64,000 nucleotides of DNA from JACMQX01 sp040385105 (GTDB lineage: Bacteria > Pseudomonadota > Gammaproteobacteria > Burkholderiales > Burkholderiaceae_C). The stretch spans positions 111,438 to 175,437 of the forward strand of contig JAZKHY010000015.1 in NCBI GenBank assembly GCA_040385105.1, given 5' to 3'. Of this stretch, positions 1 through 7,402 are shown one piece after another. How positions within the stretch are numbered: the stretch's first letter is position 1; each line of letters starts with the position of its first letter. Under the pieces are notes generated by a model. It ran no database searches and was not told the DNA's origin. It saw nothing but the letters and a program-made list of their open reading frames with translations. A program made the position numbers and the translations under genes.

Positions 1-128
1 AGCGCCAGCGTTGCGTCCAGCATCTCGATGCGGCCGCCTGCCACGGCGATGCGGTGCGTGGCGGGCTTGGCGGCTACATCCACCATGTGGGCCTGGCCCT
101 GGGCGTCAAAATGGGTGAGGGTACTCAT
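1..128 (-). CDS. moaC: MoaC, cyclic pyranopterin monophosphate synthase (5' part only)
   Basis: The reading frame starts with an ATG at 128 and runs leftward off the window edge, so only about 42 N-terminal codons are present. The product begins MSTLTHFDAQGQAHMVDV, which I recognise as the usual MoaC N-terminus (thr-his-phe followed by an MVDV segment). MoaC acts in the cytoplasm with MoaA in the first step of molybdenum cofactor synthesis, forming cyclic pyranopterin monophosphate. The catalytic lysine and histidines lie outside the window. It is divergent from the pilin accessory gene, with 83 bases between the two starts. Confidence 0.82.
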   Translation of the reverse strand, partial: MSTLTHFDAQGQAHMVDVAAKPATHRIAVAGGRIEMLDATLA

Positions 129-211
129 CGGGGGGGCTGGATCTGCGGCTTGAAATTCCGGTGGTAAAAACCATTTACAGAACGTTAATCTGCTTGAAGC
201 ATCATACGACC

Positions 212-970
212 ATGTTCAACTGGAAAGACCGCTTCCGGGCCTCCGGAATCCACCTTGGTATCAGCCTTGCCATTGCCGCCCTCGCGGGGCTGCTGGTGTT
301 TGGCATCTGGTACCCCTACCCGTACCGCGAAATCTCCGGTGGCCGGGAACTGTTCCTCATCCTTGTCACGGTCGACGTCCTGCTCGGCCCGCTCATCACC
401 TTCGCGATCTTCAGCCGGGCCAAACCGCTGGCGGAACTGCGCCGTGACCTCACCGTCGTCGGCATGATCCAGCTTGCTGCCCTCGGCTATGGCATGTGGA
501 CCGTGTTCGAGGCCCGGCCGGTGCACCTGGTCTTCGAGATCTACCGTTTCCGCGTCGTCCATGCGGTGGACGTTTCCGACGAGCTGCTCGGCAAGGCGCC
601 GCCTGGCCTGGCGACCATGCCCGTGACGGGACCGACGCTGCTGTCGGTACGGCCGTTCAAGGATACCAAGGAGCGCCTTGACGCCACCTTTGCCGACATG
701 GGCGGGGTGCCCATCGGTGCCCGTCCTGACCTCTGGCAGCCGTATGACGCTGCACGGACCCAGGTGCTGGAGTCGGCCAAGCCGCTTGCCGAACTCAAGG
801 CCCGGTTGCCTGCCCAGGCCGGGCTGGTGGACGCGGCGGTGGCAAAGACCGGCCGCAAGGCAGAAGAACTGGGCTACGTTCCCATGGTCGGGCGCAAGAC
901 CTTCTGGACTGTCCTTGTGGATCGCAGCAATGCCCAGGTCCTGGCCTTCATTCCACTGGATCCGTTTTGA
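212..970 (+). CDS. TfpX/TfpZ-family type IV pilin accessory protein
   Basis: This 252-residue protein matches the TfpX/TfpZ family, inner-membrane proteins normally encoded beside a type IV pilin gene and thought to assist pilin assembly or stability. Hydrophobic segments fall at about residues 13-32, 46-67 and 80-99. The family hallmarks are visible: an RFRASGIHL start, a WYPYPYREISGG turn after the first segment, and a LILVTVDVLLGPLITF second segment. The rest is a soluble, probably periplasmic domain. I chose the ATG at 212; a GTG at 161 is in frame, but its extra 17 residues lie outside the family pattern. No pilin gene is visible in the window. The stop overlaps the next gene's proposed TTG start by 4 bases. 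Confidence 0.8.
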   Translation: MFNWKDRFRASGIHLGISLAIAALAGLLVFGIWYPYPYREISGGRELFLILVTVDVLLGPLITFAIFSRAKPLAELRRDLTVVGMIQLAALGYGMWTVFEARPVHLVFEIYRFRVVHAVDVSDELLGKAPPGLATMPVTGPTLLSVRPFKDTKERLDATFADMGGVPIGARPDLWQPYDAARTQVLESAKPLAELKARLPAQAGLVDAAVAKTGRKAEELGYVPMVGRKTFWTVLVDRSNAQVLAFIPLDPF

Positions 971-2505
971 CGCATGACCTTCCCGGCTCCGGCACCCGCA
1001 TCGCGCCGCTGAGGCGCCTTGGCCGCCGCATGGCCTGCGCCCTGCTGGCCGTGTCCATGCTGGTGCCCGCGGGCCTGGCGCAGGCGCAACTGCCGACGCT
1101 GGGCGATGGCAGCGAGATGACGGTCAGCGCCGAGCGGCGGCTGGGCGCGCGGATTGCGCGCGAGCTCTACCGCGACCCGGACTACATCGACGACCCGGTC
1201 ACGTCCGAGTATGTGCAGGGCCTCTGGCAACCGCTGCTGGCGGCGGCGCGCGCGCGGGGCGAGCTCACGACCGACATGGATGAACGCTTTGCCTGGGAGA
1301 TCCTCCTGGGCCGCGACCGCACGGTCAATGCCTTCGCACTGCCCGGCGGGTACCTGGGCCTGCACCTGGGCCTCATCGGCATTGTGGCCAACCGGGACGA
1401 GCTGGCATCGGTGCTGGCGCACGAACTCAGCCACGTCACCCAGCGTCATATCGCGCGGATGACCACCCAGCAGACGCGCATCGCGCCGTGGATGCTCGGC
1501 GCGATGATCCTGGGCGCAATGGCCATCGGCCGGAACGCCGACCTGGGCAATGCGCTGATCACCGGCGGGCAGGCGCTGGCCATCCAGAACCAGCTGAATT
1601 TCTCGCGCGATATGGAGCGCGAGGCCGACCGCATCGGCTACGGCGTGCTGACGCAGGCCGGTTTTGACGGGCAGGGCTTCGTCACGATGTTCGACAAGCT
1701 GCAGCAGGCCGCGCGGCTCAACGACAGCGGCTCCTTCCCCTACCTGCGGACCCACCCGATGACCACCGAGCGGATCGCCGGCATGCAGGCCCGCCAGCAG
1801 CTTGGTGCCAAACCCGAGGCGGCGCCGGCCGGCATGGAACATTCGCTGGTGGCGGCACGGGCCCGGGCGCTGTCGGTCACGGCGGTGGATGCGCTGCGTT
1901 CCCGCGTTGTGGAGGCCGGCGCGCCGGGCCTGGCTTCGCAGCCTGCGCCCAGGCAGGCAGCAGTGCTTTATGCGGCCGTGCTGGCGCAGTCGCGGCTGAA
2001 GGACCATGCTGCGGCGCGGGACCTGCTGGCCCGGCTTGCCGCCGTGACGGCGGGCGACCCGCGCGGCGCGCGGCTCGTCCGGCTGCTGGCTGCGGAAGTC
2101 GCACTCGAGGCCGGCGAGCCGCAACGTGCAGCCGCAATGGTCAACCTTCAGGCGGACGCGCGGCCCGATGTGTTCCTTGCCGCGCAGGCGATGCTGCGCA
2201 GCGGCCAGGCCCGTGATGTGGCGCAGCGCCTGCAGACCTGGGTGGCGCAGCGCCCGCGGGATGCCTCGGCCTGGCAGCTGCTGTCAGCCGCCTATGCGGC
2301 GCAGGACCAGGGCCTGCGCTCCATCCGCGCGGCGGCGGAGGCGCAGGTCGCCATGCTGGACTACGCCGCTGCGGTGGACCGCTTCAAGGCGGCGCAGGAC
2401 CTGGTGCGCCGGGGCGGCGCGGTGGACCATATCGAGGCGTCGATCATCGACACCCGGTTGCGGGAAGTGGAGCTACTTCTTCGGGAAGAGGCTCTCGAGC
2501 GCTAG
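967..2505 (+). CDS. M48-family metalloprotease with TPR repeats (BepA/YfgC-like)
   Basis: A 512-residue exported zinc protease. A hydrophobic signal segment (residues 22-41, ending LAQAQL) suggests periplasmic location. The zinc motif HELSH is at residues 152-156, with the third ligand in MEREAD (Glu219), as in M48 peptidases. The C-terminal 200 residues are alanine-rich helical repeats like the TPR part of BepA, which degrades or matures outer-membrane proteins such as LptD. The proposed TTG start overlaps the stop of the upstream gene (TTGA); an in-frame ATG at 1030 would still leave a usable signal peptide, so the start is uncertain. The 3' end overlaps the convergent holin-like gene by 33 bases. 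Family assignment is firm; orthology to BepA is inferred. Confidence 0.88.
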   Translation: MTHDLPGSGTRIAPLRRLGRRMACALLAVSMLVPAGLAQAQLPTLGDGSEMTVSAERRLGARIARELYRDPDYIDDPVTSEYVQGLWQPLLAAARARGELTTDMDERFAWEILLGRDRTVNAFALPGGYLGLHLGLIGIVANRDELASVLAHELSHVTQRHIARMTTQQTRIAPWMLGAMILGAMAIGRNADLGNALITGGQALAIQNQLNFSRDMEREADRIGYGVLTQAGFDGQGFVTMFDKLQQAARLNDSGSFPYLRTHPMTTERIAGMQARQQLGAKPEAAPAGMEHSLVAARARALSVTAVDALRSRVVEAGAPGLASQPAPRQAAVLYAAVLAQSRLKDHAAARDLLARLAAVTAGDPRGARLVRLLAAEVALEAGEPQRAAAMVNLQADARPDVFLAAQAMLRSGQARDVAQRLQTWVAQRPRDASAWQLLSAAYAAQDQGLRSIRAAAEAQVAMLDYAAAVDRFKAAQDLVRRGGAVDHIEASIIDTRLREVELLLREEALER

Positions 2506-2826
2506 GTCAATGACCATGCCGAGCACCGAATAGATCAGCGAGCCGAGCAGAGCGGCGCCGAAGCCGCGCACCTCGAAGCCGGACAGCAGGCTGCCCGCCG
2601 CCCAGAACATGAAGGCATTGATCACGAACAGGAACAGCCCGAGCGTGACCACCGTGATGGGCAGCGTCAGCACCACCAGGATGGGGCGCACAACGGTGTT
2701 GAGCAAGCCGATGACGAATGCCGCGACAAGCGCGGCGGTAAAGCTCGTCACGGCCACGCCGCTGTACAGGTGGGCCACGGCCAGCAGGGCGACTGCGCTG
2801 AGCAGCCAGCGGATGATGAGTTTCAT
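2473..2826 (-). CDS. Phage_holin_4_2/YvlD-family small membrane protein
   Basis: A 117-residue protein with four hydrophobic segments, starting MKLIIRWLLSAVALL and containing the family signature GLLNTVVRPILVVLTLPI. These proteins are annotated as phage holin family 4 superfamily IV but are chromosomal inner-membrane proteins of unknown role, not phage lysis genes. It is the last gene of a probable terC-unknown-holin operon: the gap to the upstream stop is 32 bases. Its end runs 33 bases into the 3' end of the convergent M48 protease. Confidence 0.8.
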   Translation of the reverse strand: MKLIIRWLLSAVALLAVAHLYSGVAVTSFTAALVAAFVIGLLNTVVRPILVVLTLPITVVTLGLFLFVINAFMFWAAGSLLSGFEVRGFGAALLGSLIYSVLGMVIDLALESLFPKK

Positions 2827-2858
2827 GGCCGCAAGCTTAGCACCTGCAGCGGCCGCGT

Positions 2859-3311
2859 TCAGTCGGCCGACAGCATCAGCAGCGCGCCGATGCCCAGGAT
2901 GGAGCCTGGCATTTTCCAGCCGGTGCCACTGCTGCCTGCAGGCGGAGGCTCGTTCGTCACCGGCGGCAGGTCATGGGCGAATTTGGGCCGGCGCGCATCC
3001 AGCACGCGCGCCGGGCCATGCTCGTTGATCAGGCGGTCGGTCAGCTCCGGCAGCGGCCCCGTGGCCAGGACGGTGGTGACCTTGTCGCCACGGGCCACCA
3101 GCGGGGGCGACACCTGGCCGAACAGCTTGTCGGACCACTTCAGGCGCCAGTTCTCCCGCGCGCTGTGGCTGACCCACTTGCTGATGCGGTGGGTCAGGCG
3201 CGGCGCGCAGGCAACCAGGATCCAGTGGGTGCCGGCTGAGGCATCCTTCGCAGGTACAAGCTGCGGTGCCGCATGGGCGGCATCGTCCACATACACAATG
3301 ATCTTGTCCAT
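2859..3311 (-). CDS. Conserved protein of unknown function, second gene of the terC operon
   Basis: I do not recognise a characterised family. The product has 150 residues, starting MDKIIVYVDDAAHAAPQL, with an N-terminal alpha/beta-looking half (the opening strand resembles universal-stress or nucleotide-binding folds, but no motif confirms this) and a hydrophobic C-terminal tail (GSILGIGALLMLSAD) that could anchor it. An AAGGA ribosome site sits 8 bases before the ATG, and the start is only 18 bases after the terC stop, so it is almost certainly on the same riboswitch-controlled transcript. A role linked to manganese or envelope stress is inferred from context only. Confidence 0.7.
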   Translation of the reverse strand: MDKIIVYVDDAAHAAPQLVPAKDASAGTHWILVACAPRLTHRISKWVSHSARENWRLKWSDKLFGQVSPPLVARGDKVTTVLATGPLPELTDRLINEHGPARVLDARRPKFAHDLPPVTNEPPPAGSSGTGWKMPGSILGIGALLMLSAD

Positions 3312-3329
3312 GAAGGATTCCTTGTTGTG

Positions 3330-4037
3330 TCAGGCCACGTGGCCTTCGGCCTTTTCGCCGGCACTGCGCCGGTTCTTCAGCCAGCCGGCAATCAGCACGC
3401 CCGCAACGGCGAGCACCACCACACCCCAATAGGCCAGGAGCTGCGCCGTTTCCGGGCCCTTGAACCAGGGCGCCAGCAGCTTCTCGTTGACAACCATCTT
3501 GCCGGCGGTGAAGGCCAGGACGGCGGCGCCGACGTACATGATGGCCGGGAAGCGCTCGACCAGCTTGAGGACCAGCGTGCTGCCGAACACCACGATCGGG
3601 ATGCTGATCAGCAGGCCGATCACCACCAGGTCAAACGAGCCGTGGGCGGCACCGGCCACACCGAGGACGTTGTCGACGCCCATGATGGCATCGGCAATGA
3701 CGATGGTTTTCATGGCGCCCCAGAAGGTGCTGGCCACCGGGCCATCGTGCTCGCCGCCACCGTCGTCGGCGATCAGCTTGTAGGCAATCCAGACCAGCGC
3801 CAGGCCTCCAACCAGCATCAGGCCGGGGATCTTGAGCAGCCAGACAACGCCGACCGTCATGGCCGAGCGCACGACGATGGCGCCGACAGTGCCCCAGACA
3901 ATGGCCTTTTTCTGCAGGTGCGCCGGAAGGCTGCGCGCGGCCAGCGCGATCACGATGGCATTGTCGCCCGCGAGGACGAGGTCAATGAGGATGATGGCCA
4001 GCAGGGCGGACCACCAGGGGGCAGACATGAACTCCAT
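3330..4037 (-). CDS. TerC-family membrane protein, predicted manganese exporter
   Basis: A 235-residue integral membrane protein with about seven hydrophobic segments. It carries the two acidic TerC signatures: DLVLAGDNAIVIALAARSL near the N-terminus and DAIMGVDNVLGVAG in the middle. TerC proteins belong to the LysE superfamily, and several (YceF/YkoY, Alx) export Mn2+ or supply metal to secreted enzymes. The call is strengthened here because the leader contains a yybP-ykoY riboswitch, which senses Mn2+. The start ATG at 4037 is preceded by GGAG. The C-terminus ends in a basic, hydrophilic tail. Two further genes follow at 18 and 32 bases. Export direction and substrate are inferred from family and riboswitch. 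Confidence 0.88.
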   Translation of the reverse strand: MEFMSAPWWSALLAIILIDLVLAGDNAIVIALAARSLPAHLQKKAIVWGTVGAIVVRSAMTVGVVWLLKIPGLMLVGGLALVWIAYKLIADDGGGEHDGPVASTFWGAMKTIVIADAIMGVDNVLGVAGAAHGSFDLVVIGLLISIPIVVFGSTLVLKLVERFPAIMYVGAAVLAFTAGKMVVNEKLLAPWFKGPETAQLLAYWGVVVLAVAGVLIAGWLKNRRSAGEKAEGHVA

Positions 4038-4144
4038 AAGGGAAAACTCCGAGTTGAATCGATTTCAACCCGCTGCGGCCGGTCTGGTGGAGTGGCTGGT
4101 GCCTTGGCAGGCGCACTTCGACCGAACCCTCAGCGGATTCCAAT

Positions 4145-4294
4145 CGAAGGTCTTGCTCGGCATGGAGTTATGCAGAATGTGCCCAGCTAGCCGGAAGTAA
4201 TACTTCGTAATGACGACTTGGCTGATACCTGATGCAACAAGCGCCTGCGTGGAGGCACCTCCCTGCTGCATCAAGCGGGAGCTACTCCCCTTCG
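4145..4294 (-). promoter_or_regulatory. yybP-ykoY manganese riboswitch in the terC leader
   Basis: Reading the minus strand from 4294, the leader opens with CGAAGGGGAGTAGC, the hallmark 5' consensus GGGGAGUAGC of the yybP-ykoY class, and closes with GAGCAAGACCTTCG, the hallmark 3' consensus GCAAGACC. CGAAGG (4289-4294) and CCTTCG (4145-4150) form the closing P1 helix, giving a 150-base aptamer. The class is known to bind Mn2+ and turn on terC/mntP-type genes. Downstream of the aptamer there is no U-run terminator before the start codon, so control is probably translational or Rho-linked. The 3' P1 strand can pair instead with 4116-4121 (see findings). Confidence 0.85.
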
Positions 4295-4301
4295 CTTTCC
4301 G

Positions 4302-4331
4302 ATTAAAGCATTACTTGTGCATGCCTTGCAA
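4302..4331 (-). promoter_or_regulatory. Probable sigma-70 promoter for the terC operon
   Basis: On the minus strand, TTGCAA (4326-4331) and TTTAAT (4302-4307) are separated by 18 bases, matching 4 of 6 and 5 of 6 consensus bases. Transcription would begin near 4295, exactly at the 5' edge of the riboswitch aptamer, which supports both calls. Confidence 0.6.
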
Positions 4332-4373
4332 GTTCCGGGGGCTTGGCCGCCTGCAGGCTATCATCGCCTCCCC

Positions 4374-4805
4374 ATGGCCGGAATCCACATCACCGACATC
4401 GAAGCCGCGATCAATTTCTGGCGCGCGAGGAAGCCGTCGCCCGACGGCATCACGCTCAGCCCCGAGTTGCGCGACCTGGCCGAGGTGTATGCGCTGATGG
4501 TCTTCTACCGGGAGGAAGAGGCGGCCGAGCGGGGTTTCCCGGTCGGGGCCTATGCCGCCTGGAAGACCTGGTACGAGAGCACGCCCGACACGCCCTGCAT
4601 CGCGATCTGCTCCACCAGCCAGGGCGACGCCATGTGCAAGGGCTGCGGCCGCAGCTTTGAGGAAGTTCAGCGCTGGCCGGAGATGTCGCCCGCAGAAAAG
4701 CGCACGACCTGGCGCCGGATCACGCTGAGCAGCGAATCGTGGCGGTTCAACAGGTATTCCGAACGTGCGGCCGAAGGGCCGGCGGTTGCGTCCGTCTCGG
4801 CCTGA
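4374..4805 (+). CDS. DUF3717/DUF1289 domain protein with a CxxxC-CxxC cluster
   Basis: A 143-residue cytoplasmic protein. The first 70 residues match DUF3717 (opening MAGIHITDIEAAINFW), and the middle holds a DUF1289 domain with Cys75, Cys79, Cys88 and Cys91 in the pattern CIAIC-N8-CKGC, a likely zinc or iron-sulfur site, followed by the typical WRRI and WRFNRY segments. DUF1289 proteins have no settled function. I chose the ATG at 4374 because homologous proteins begin MAGIHITDIE; an upstream in-frame ATG at 4317 lies within the divergent terC promoter region. The two-domain arrangement is common in Burkholderiales. Confidence 0.8.
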   Translation: MAGIHITDIEAAINFWRARKPSPDGITLSPELRDLAEVYALMVFYREEEAAERGFPVGAYAAWKTWYESTPDTPCIAICSTSQGDAMCKGCGRSFEEVQRWPEMSPAEKRTTWRRITLSSESWRFNRYSERAAEGPAVASVSA

Positions 4806-4906
4806 AGGCTGGTCCGCCGGATGCGCGGCGCGGTACAGCGTGGCGCGGGCGCATCAATCGTCGCAACCCCCGTACGCGGCGGCGCATCTGGCTGCATACT
4901 GGCCCC

Positions 4907-5209
4907 ATGCTGCGCTTGACCCAGGCTCCGAACATCGCGATTGCCACGTTGTGGGTCGACACGCTTCGCGAGGCCGGCATCGACGCTTCGATGCAGCGCT
5001 ACTTCCTTGGCGCGGCGGCCGGCCACCTGCCGCCCGACCAGTGCCTGCCCGAGATCTGGCTCATGCATGAGGAGCAATTGGCGCGCGCAAGAACGCTGCT
5101 GGCCGACTTGCGGGACCTGCCCCAGCGCCGCTGGCAATGTGCTTGCGGGGAAATGGTGGAAGGCGGGTTTGAGGAATGCTGGCGCTGTGGTGTCGCCATG
5201 CCACGTTAA
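4907..5209 (+). CDS. DUF2007-family small protein with C-terminal zinc-ribbon-like motif
   Basis: A 100-residue protein. The N-terminal 65 residues resemble the DUF2007 putative signal-transducing domain (MLRLTQAPNIAIATLWVD, then a two-strand, two-helix pattern). The C-terminus has Cys78-x-Cys80 and Cys91-x-x-Cys94, a possible zinc ribbon (QCACGE ... CWRCG). Function is unknown. It follows the DUF3717/DUF1289 gene by 101 bases on the same strand and probably shares its transcript. The ATG at 4907 begins the conserved part; the open frame upstream of it is not conserved. Confidence 0.75.
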   Translation: MLRLTQAPNIAIATLWVDTLREAGIDASMQRYFLGAAAGHLPPDQCLPEIWLMHEEQLARARTLLADLRDLPQRRWQCACGEMVEGGFEECWRCGVAMPR

Positions 5210-5243
5210 CGGAGTGAGATGCCTGTGTCAGGGAGCCGTGGAA

Positions 5244-5299
5244 CCGGCTTTGCCGGGCCACTGGTTTCGCCCCCCAGTGGGGGGAGCGCCCGAAGGGCG
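5244..5299. repeat. Hairpin array in a convergent intergenic region (REP-like)
   Basis: Three inverted repeats in a row: CCGGC-TTT-GCCGG (5244-5256), CCACTGG (5258-5264) with CCAGTGG (5274-5280), and CGCCC-GAA-GGGCG (5287-5299); CCCCCC-AGT-GGGGGG (5270-5284) is an alternative to the second. It sits between two convergent genes (ends at 5209 and 5314) and probably acts as a two-way transcription barrier. Similar GC hairpin strings recur between genes in Comamonadaceae, as I recall; copy number cannot be checked here. Confidence 0.6.
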
Positions 5300-5313
5300 G
5301 ACGGGGGGCGTCA

Positions 5314-5874
5314 TTACTTCCAGCGGGAGCACTCTATGTCGATGTGGCGCGACTCGTCACTCAGGCTGAGCACGCCTTCCTGGACAGTGGCCTGCAACTG
5401 CATGCTGCGCTGGGCCAGCGCAGCGAGCGACTGCGACGCCTCGGTGGGCACGCGCCACACCTGCAGGTTCTGCGGCCGCGACAGCTTGTTCTCGATGCCG
5501 CGCCACCAGATTTCGGCGGCGTGGTTGAAGCAGTAAACCACCACCTCATCGGCCTTGCCGCAGGCCTTGATGACGGGCTTGTCCTCGGGCTGGCCGACCT
5601 CGATCCACAGCCGCGTGCGGCCTGTGAAGTCGCGTAGCCAGACATCGGGTTCGTCCGGGTTCGACAGCCCTGCGCCGAAGGCCAGCGTGCCGTCGCCGTT
5701 GCACACGGACTGCAGCTTGTGCGCATGCAGGGCCAGCGCCACCAGCCGCACCAGCATGCGTTCGTCGGTTTCGCTGGGGTGGCGCGCCAGCGTCAGCGCG
5801 TGGTCGGCGTAGTAGCCGTGGTCAATGTCGGCAACCTGCAGGCTCGCCTTGAAGATGGTGGACTTGATGGCCAT
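5314..5874 (-). CDS. yaeQ: YaeQ-family protein
   Basis: The 186-residue product opens MAIKSTIFKASLQVADIDHG and contains the WIEVGQPE and VYCFNHAAEIWW segments typical of YaeQ. The family has a PD-(D/E)XK nuclease-like fold, with the conserved Glu in WIEVGQ and a downstream Lys, and was once linked to RfaH-independent haemolysin expression in E. coli; its biochemical role is not settled. Length agrees with the E. coli protein (181). It lies 7 bases downstream of purB on the same strand (purB stop begins at 5882), so the two are probably co-transcribed from the purB side. Confidence 0.88.
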   Translation of the reverse strand: MAIKSTIFKASLQVADIDHGYYADHALTLARHPSETDERMLVRLVALALHAHKLQSVCNGDGTLAFGAGLSNPDEPDVWLRDFTGRTRLWIEVGQPEDKPVIKACGKADEVVVYCFNHAAEIWWRGIENKLSRPQNLQVWRVPTEASQSLAALAQRSMQLQATVQEGVLSLSDESRHIDIECSRWK

Positions 5875-5881
5875 CCGGCAC

Positions 5882-7261
5882 CTAGACGCGGCGCGCCAGG
5901 TCGGCGGCCTTGCCGACGTAGCTGGCGGGCGTCATTTCAAGCAGCCGGGTCTTCTCGGCCTCGGGAATCTCCAGCGAGCGGATCAGTCCGTGCAGGGCCT
6001 CGGCCGTCACGCTCTTGCCGCGGGTGACTTCCTTGAGCTTTTCATAGGCGCCCTGCACACCGTAGCGGCGCATCACGGTCTGGATCGGCTCGGCCAGGAC
6101 TTCCCATGCAGCATCCAGGTCTTCCGACAGCGCCTCGTGGTTGATCTCCAGCTTGCCCAGCCCCACGCCCAGCGAGGTCCAGGCCAGCACCGCATAACCC
6201 AGGGCCACGCCCATGTTGCGCAGCACCGTGCTGTCAGTCAGGTCGCGCTGCCAGCGGCTGACCGGCAGTTTCTCGCTCAGGTGGCGCAGCAGCGCATTGG
6301 ACAGGCCCAGGTTGCCCTCGGCATTTTCAAAGTCGATCGGGTTGACCTTGTGCGGCATGGTCGAGGAGCCGATCTCGCCGGCCTTCAGGCGCTGCTTGAA
6401 GAAGCCCAGGCTCACGTAGCCCCAGACATCGCGCGACCAGTCGATCAGGATGGTGTTGGTGCGGGCGATCGCGTCGAACAGCTCGGCCATGTAGTCGTGC
6501 GGCTCGATCTGGATGCTGTAGGGCTGGAAGGTCAGGCCCAGGCCCGCGGGTTCGGCCCGTTCCACCACGCTGCGGCTGAAAGCCTCCCAGTCGAAATCCG
6601 GCCAGGCCGACAGGTGGGCGTTGTAGTTGCCCACCGCGCCGTTCATCTTGGCCAGCAGCCGGATGCCGGCGATGCGTTCACGCGCGGTGACGAGCCGCAC
6701 CACCACGTTGGCGATTTCCTTGCCCACCGTCGTGGGGCTGGCGGTCTGGCCATGGGTGCGGCTGAGCATGGCCACACCGGCATAGGCATGCGCCATCTCG
6801 CGCAGCTTGCTGATCAGCGCGTCAAGGCCCGGCAGGATCACCTGCTCGCGCGCGGCCTTGAGCTGCAGCGCATGGCTGGTGTTGTTGATGTCCTCGCTGG
6901 TGCAGGCAAAGTGCACGAATTCGCTGGCGGCCAGCAGTTCCGGGCGGGCCTCGAAGCGGGACTTGATCCAGTATTCCACCGCCTTGACGTCGTGGTTGGT
7001 GACTTTCTCGATCTCCTTGATGGCCACGGCATCGGCCTCGGAGAAGTTCTGCACCAGGCCCAGCAGGTACTTGCGCGCACCCGGCGTGAGGGGCTTGAAC
7101 TCGGCAAAGCCGGCGTCGCTCAGCGCGATGAACCAGGCAATCTCGACCTGCACGCGGCGGTGCATGAAACCCTGTTCGCTCATCAGCGGGCGCAGGTGGC
7201 CCAGTTTGGCGGCATAGCGGCCATCCAGCGGCGACAGCGCCGTGATCGTGGAGAAACTCAT
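5882..7261 (-). CDS. purB: Adenylosuccinate lyase
   Basis: PurB cleaves adenylosuccinate to AMP and fumarate, and SAICAR to AICAR, in purine synthesis. The 459-residue protein starts MSFSTITALSPLDGRYA, like E. coli PurB (456). The fumarase/aspartase superfamily signature SSTMPHKVNPIDFE is at about residues 299-312, with the catalytic Ser300 in the mobile loop, and the general acid His is in SRTHGQTASP (His170). I chose the ATG at 7261; a longer frame extends to 7864 but overlaps the divergent glutathione S-transferase gene and adds non-conserved sequence. The 141 bases upstream are shared with that gene. Confidence 0.97.
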   Translation of the reverse strand: MSFSTITALSPLDGRYAAKLGHLRPLMSEQGFMHRRVQVEIAWFIALSDAGFAEFKPLTPGARKYLLGLVQNFSEADAVAIKEIEKVTNHDVKAVEYWIKSRFEARPELLAASEFVHFACTSEDINNTSHALQLKAAREQVILPGLDALISKLREMAHAYAGVAMLSRTHGQTASPTTVGKEIANVVVRLVTARERIAGIRLLAKMNGAVGNYNAHLSAWPDFDWEAFSRSVVERAEPAGLGLTFQPYSIQIEPHDYMAELFDAIARTNTILIDWSRDVWGYVSLGFFKQRLKAGEIGSSTMPHKVNPIDFENAEGNLGLSNALLRHLSEKLPVSRWQRDLTDSTVLRNMGVALGYAVLAWTSLGVGLGKLEINHEALSEDLDAAWEVLAEPIQTVMRRYGVQGAYEKLKEVTRGKSVTAEALHGLIRSLEIPEAEKTRLLEMTPASYVGKAADLARRV

Positions 7262-7402
7262 GCCTGAATTGTAGGCGTGCAGCCCGGCGCCTCCGCCGGC
7301 GGGAGGCCGGCTGAAGCGATGTAGCATCCGGGTGACAGTCAAAATGGCGGCTTCACCTAAAATGGGAACGCTGTCCATAACTCGAACACACAGAGAGAAC
7401 CC

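Noticed and set aside
161..211. GTG start adding 17 residues to the TfpZ-like protein
   Set aside because: The extension is not part of the family and the ATG at 212 gives the conserved opening.
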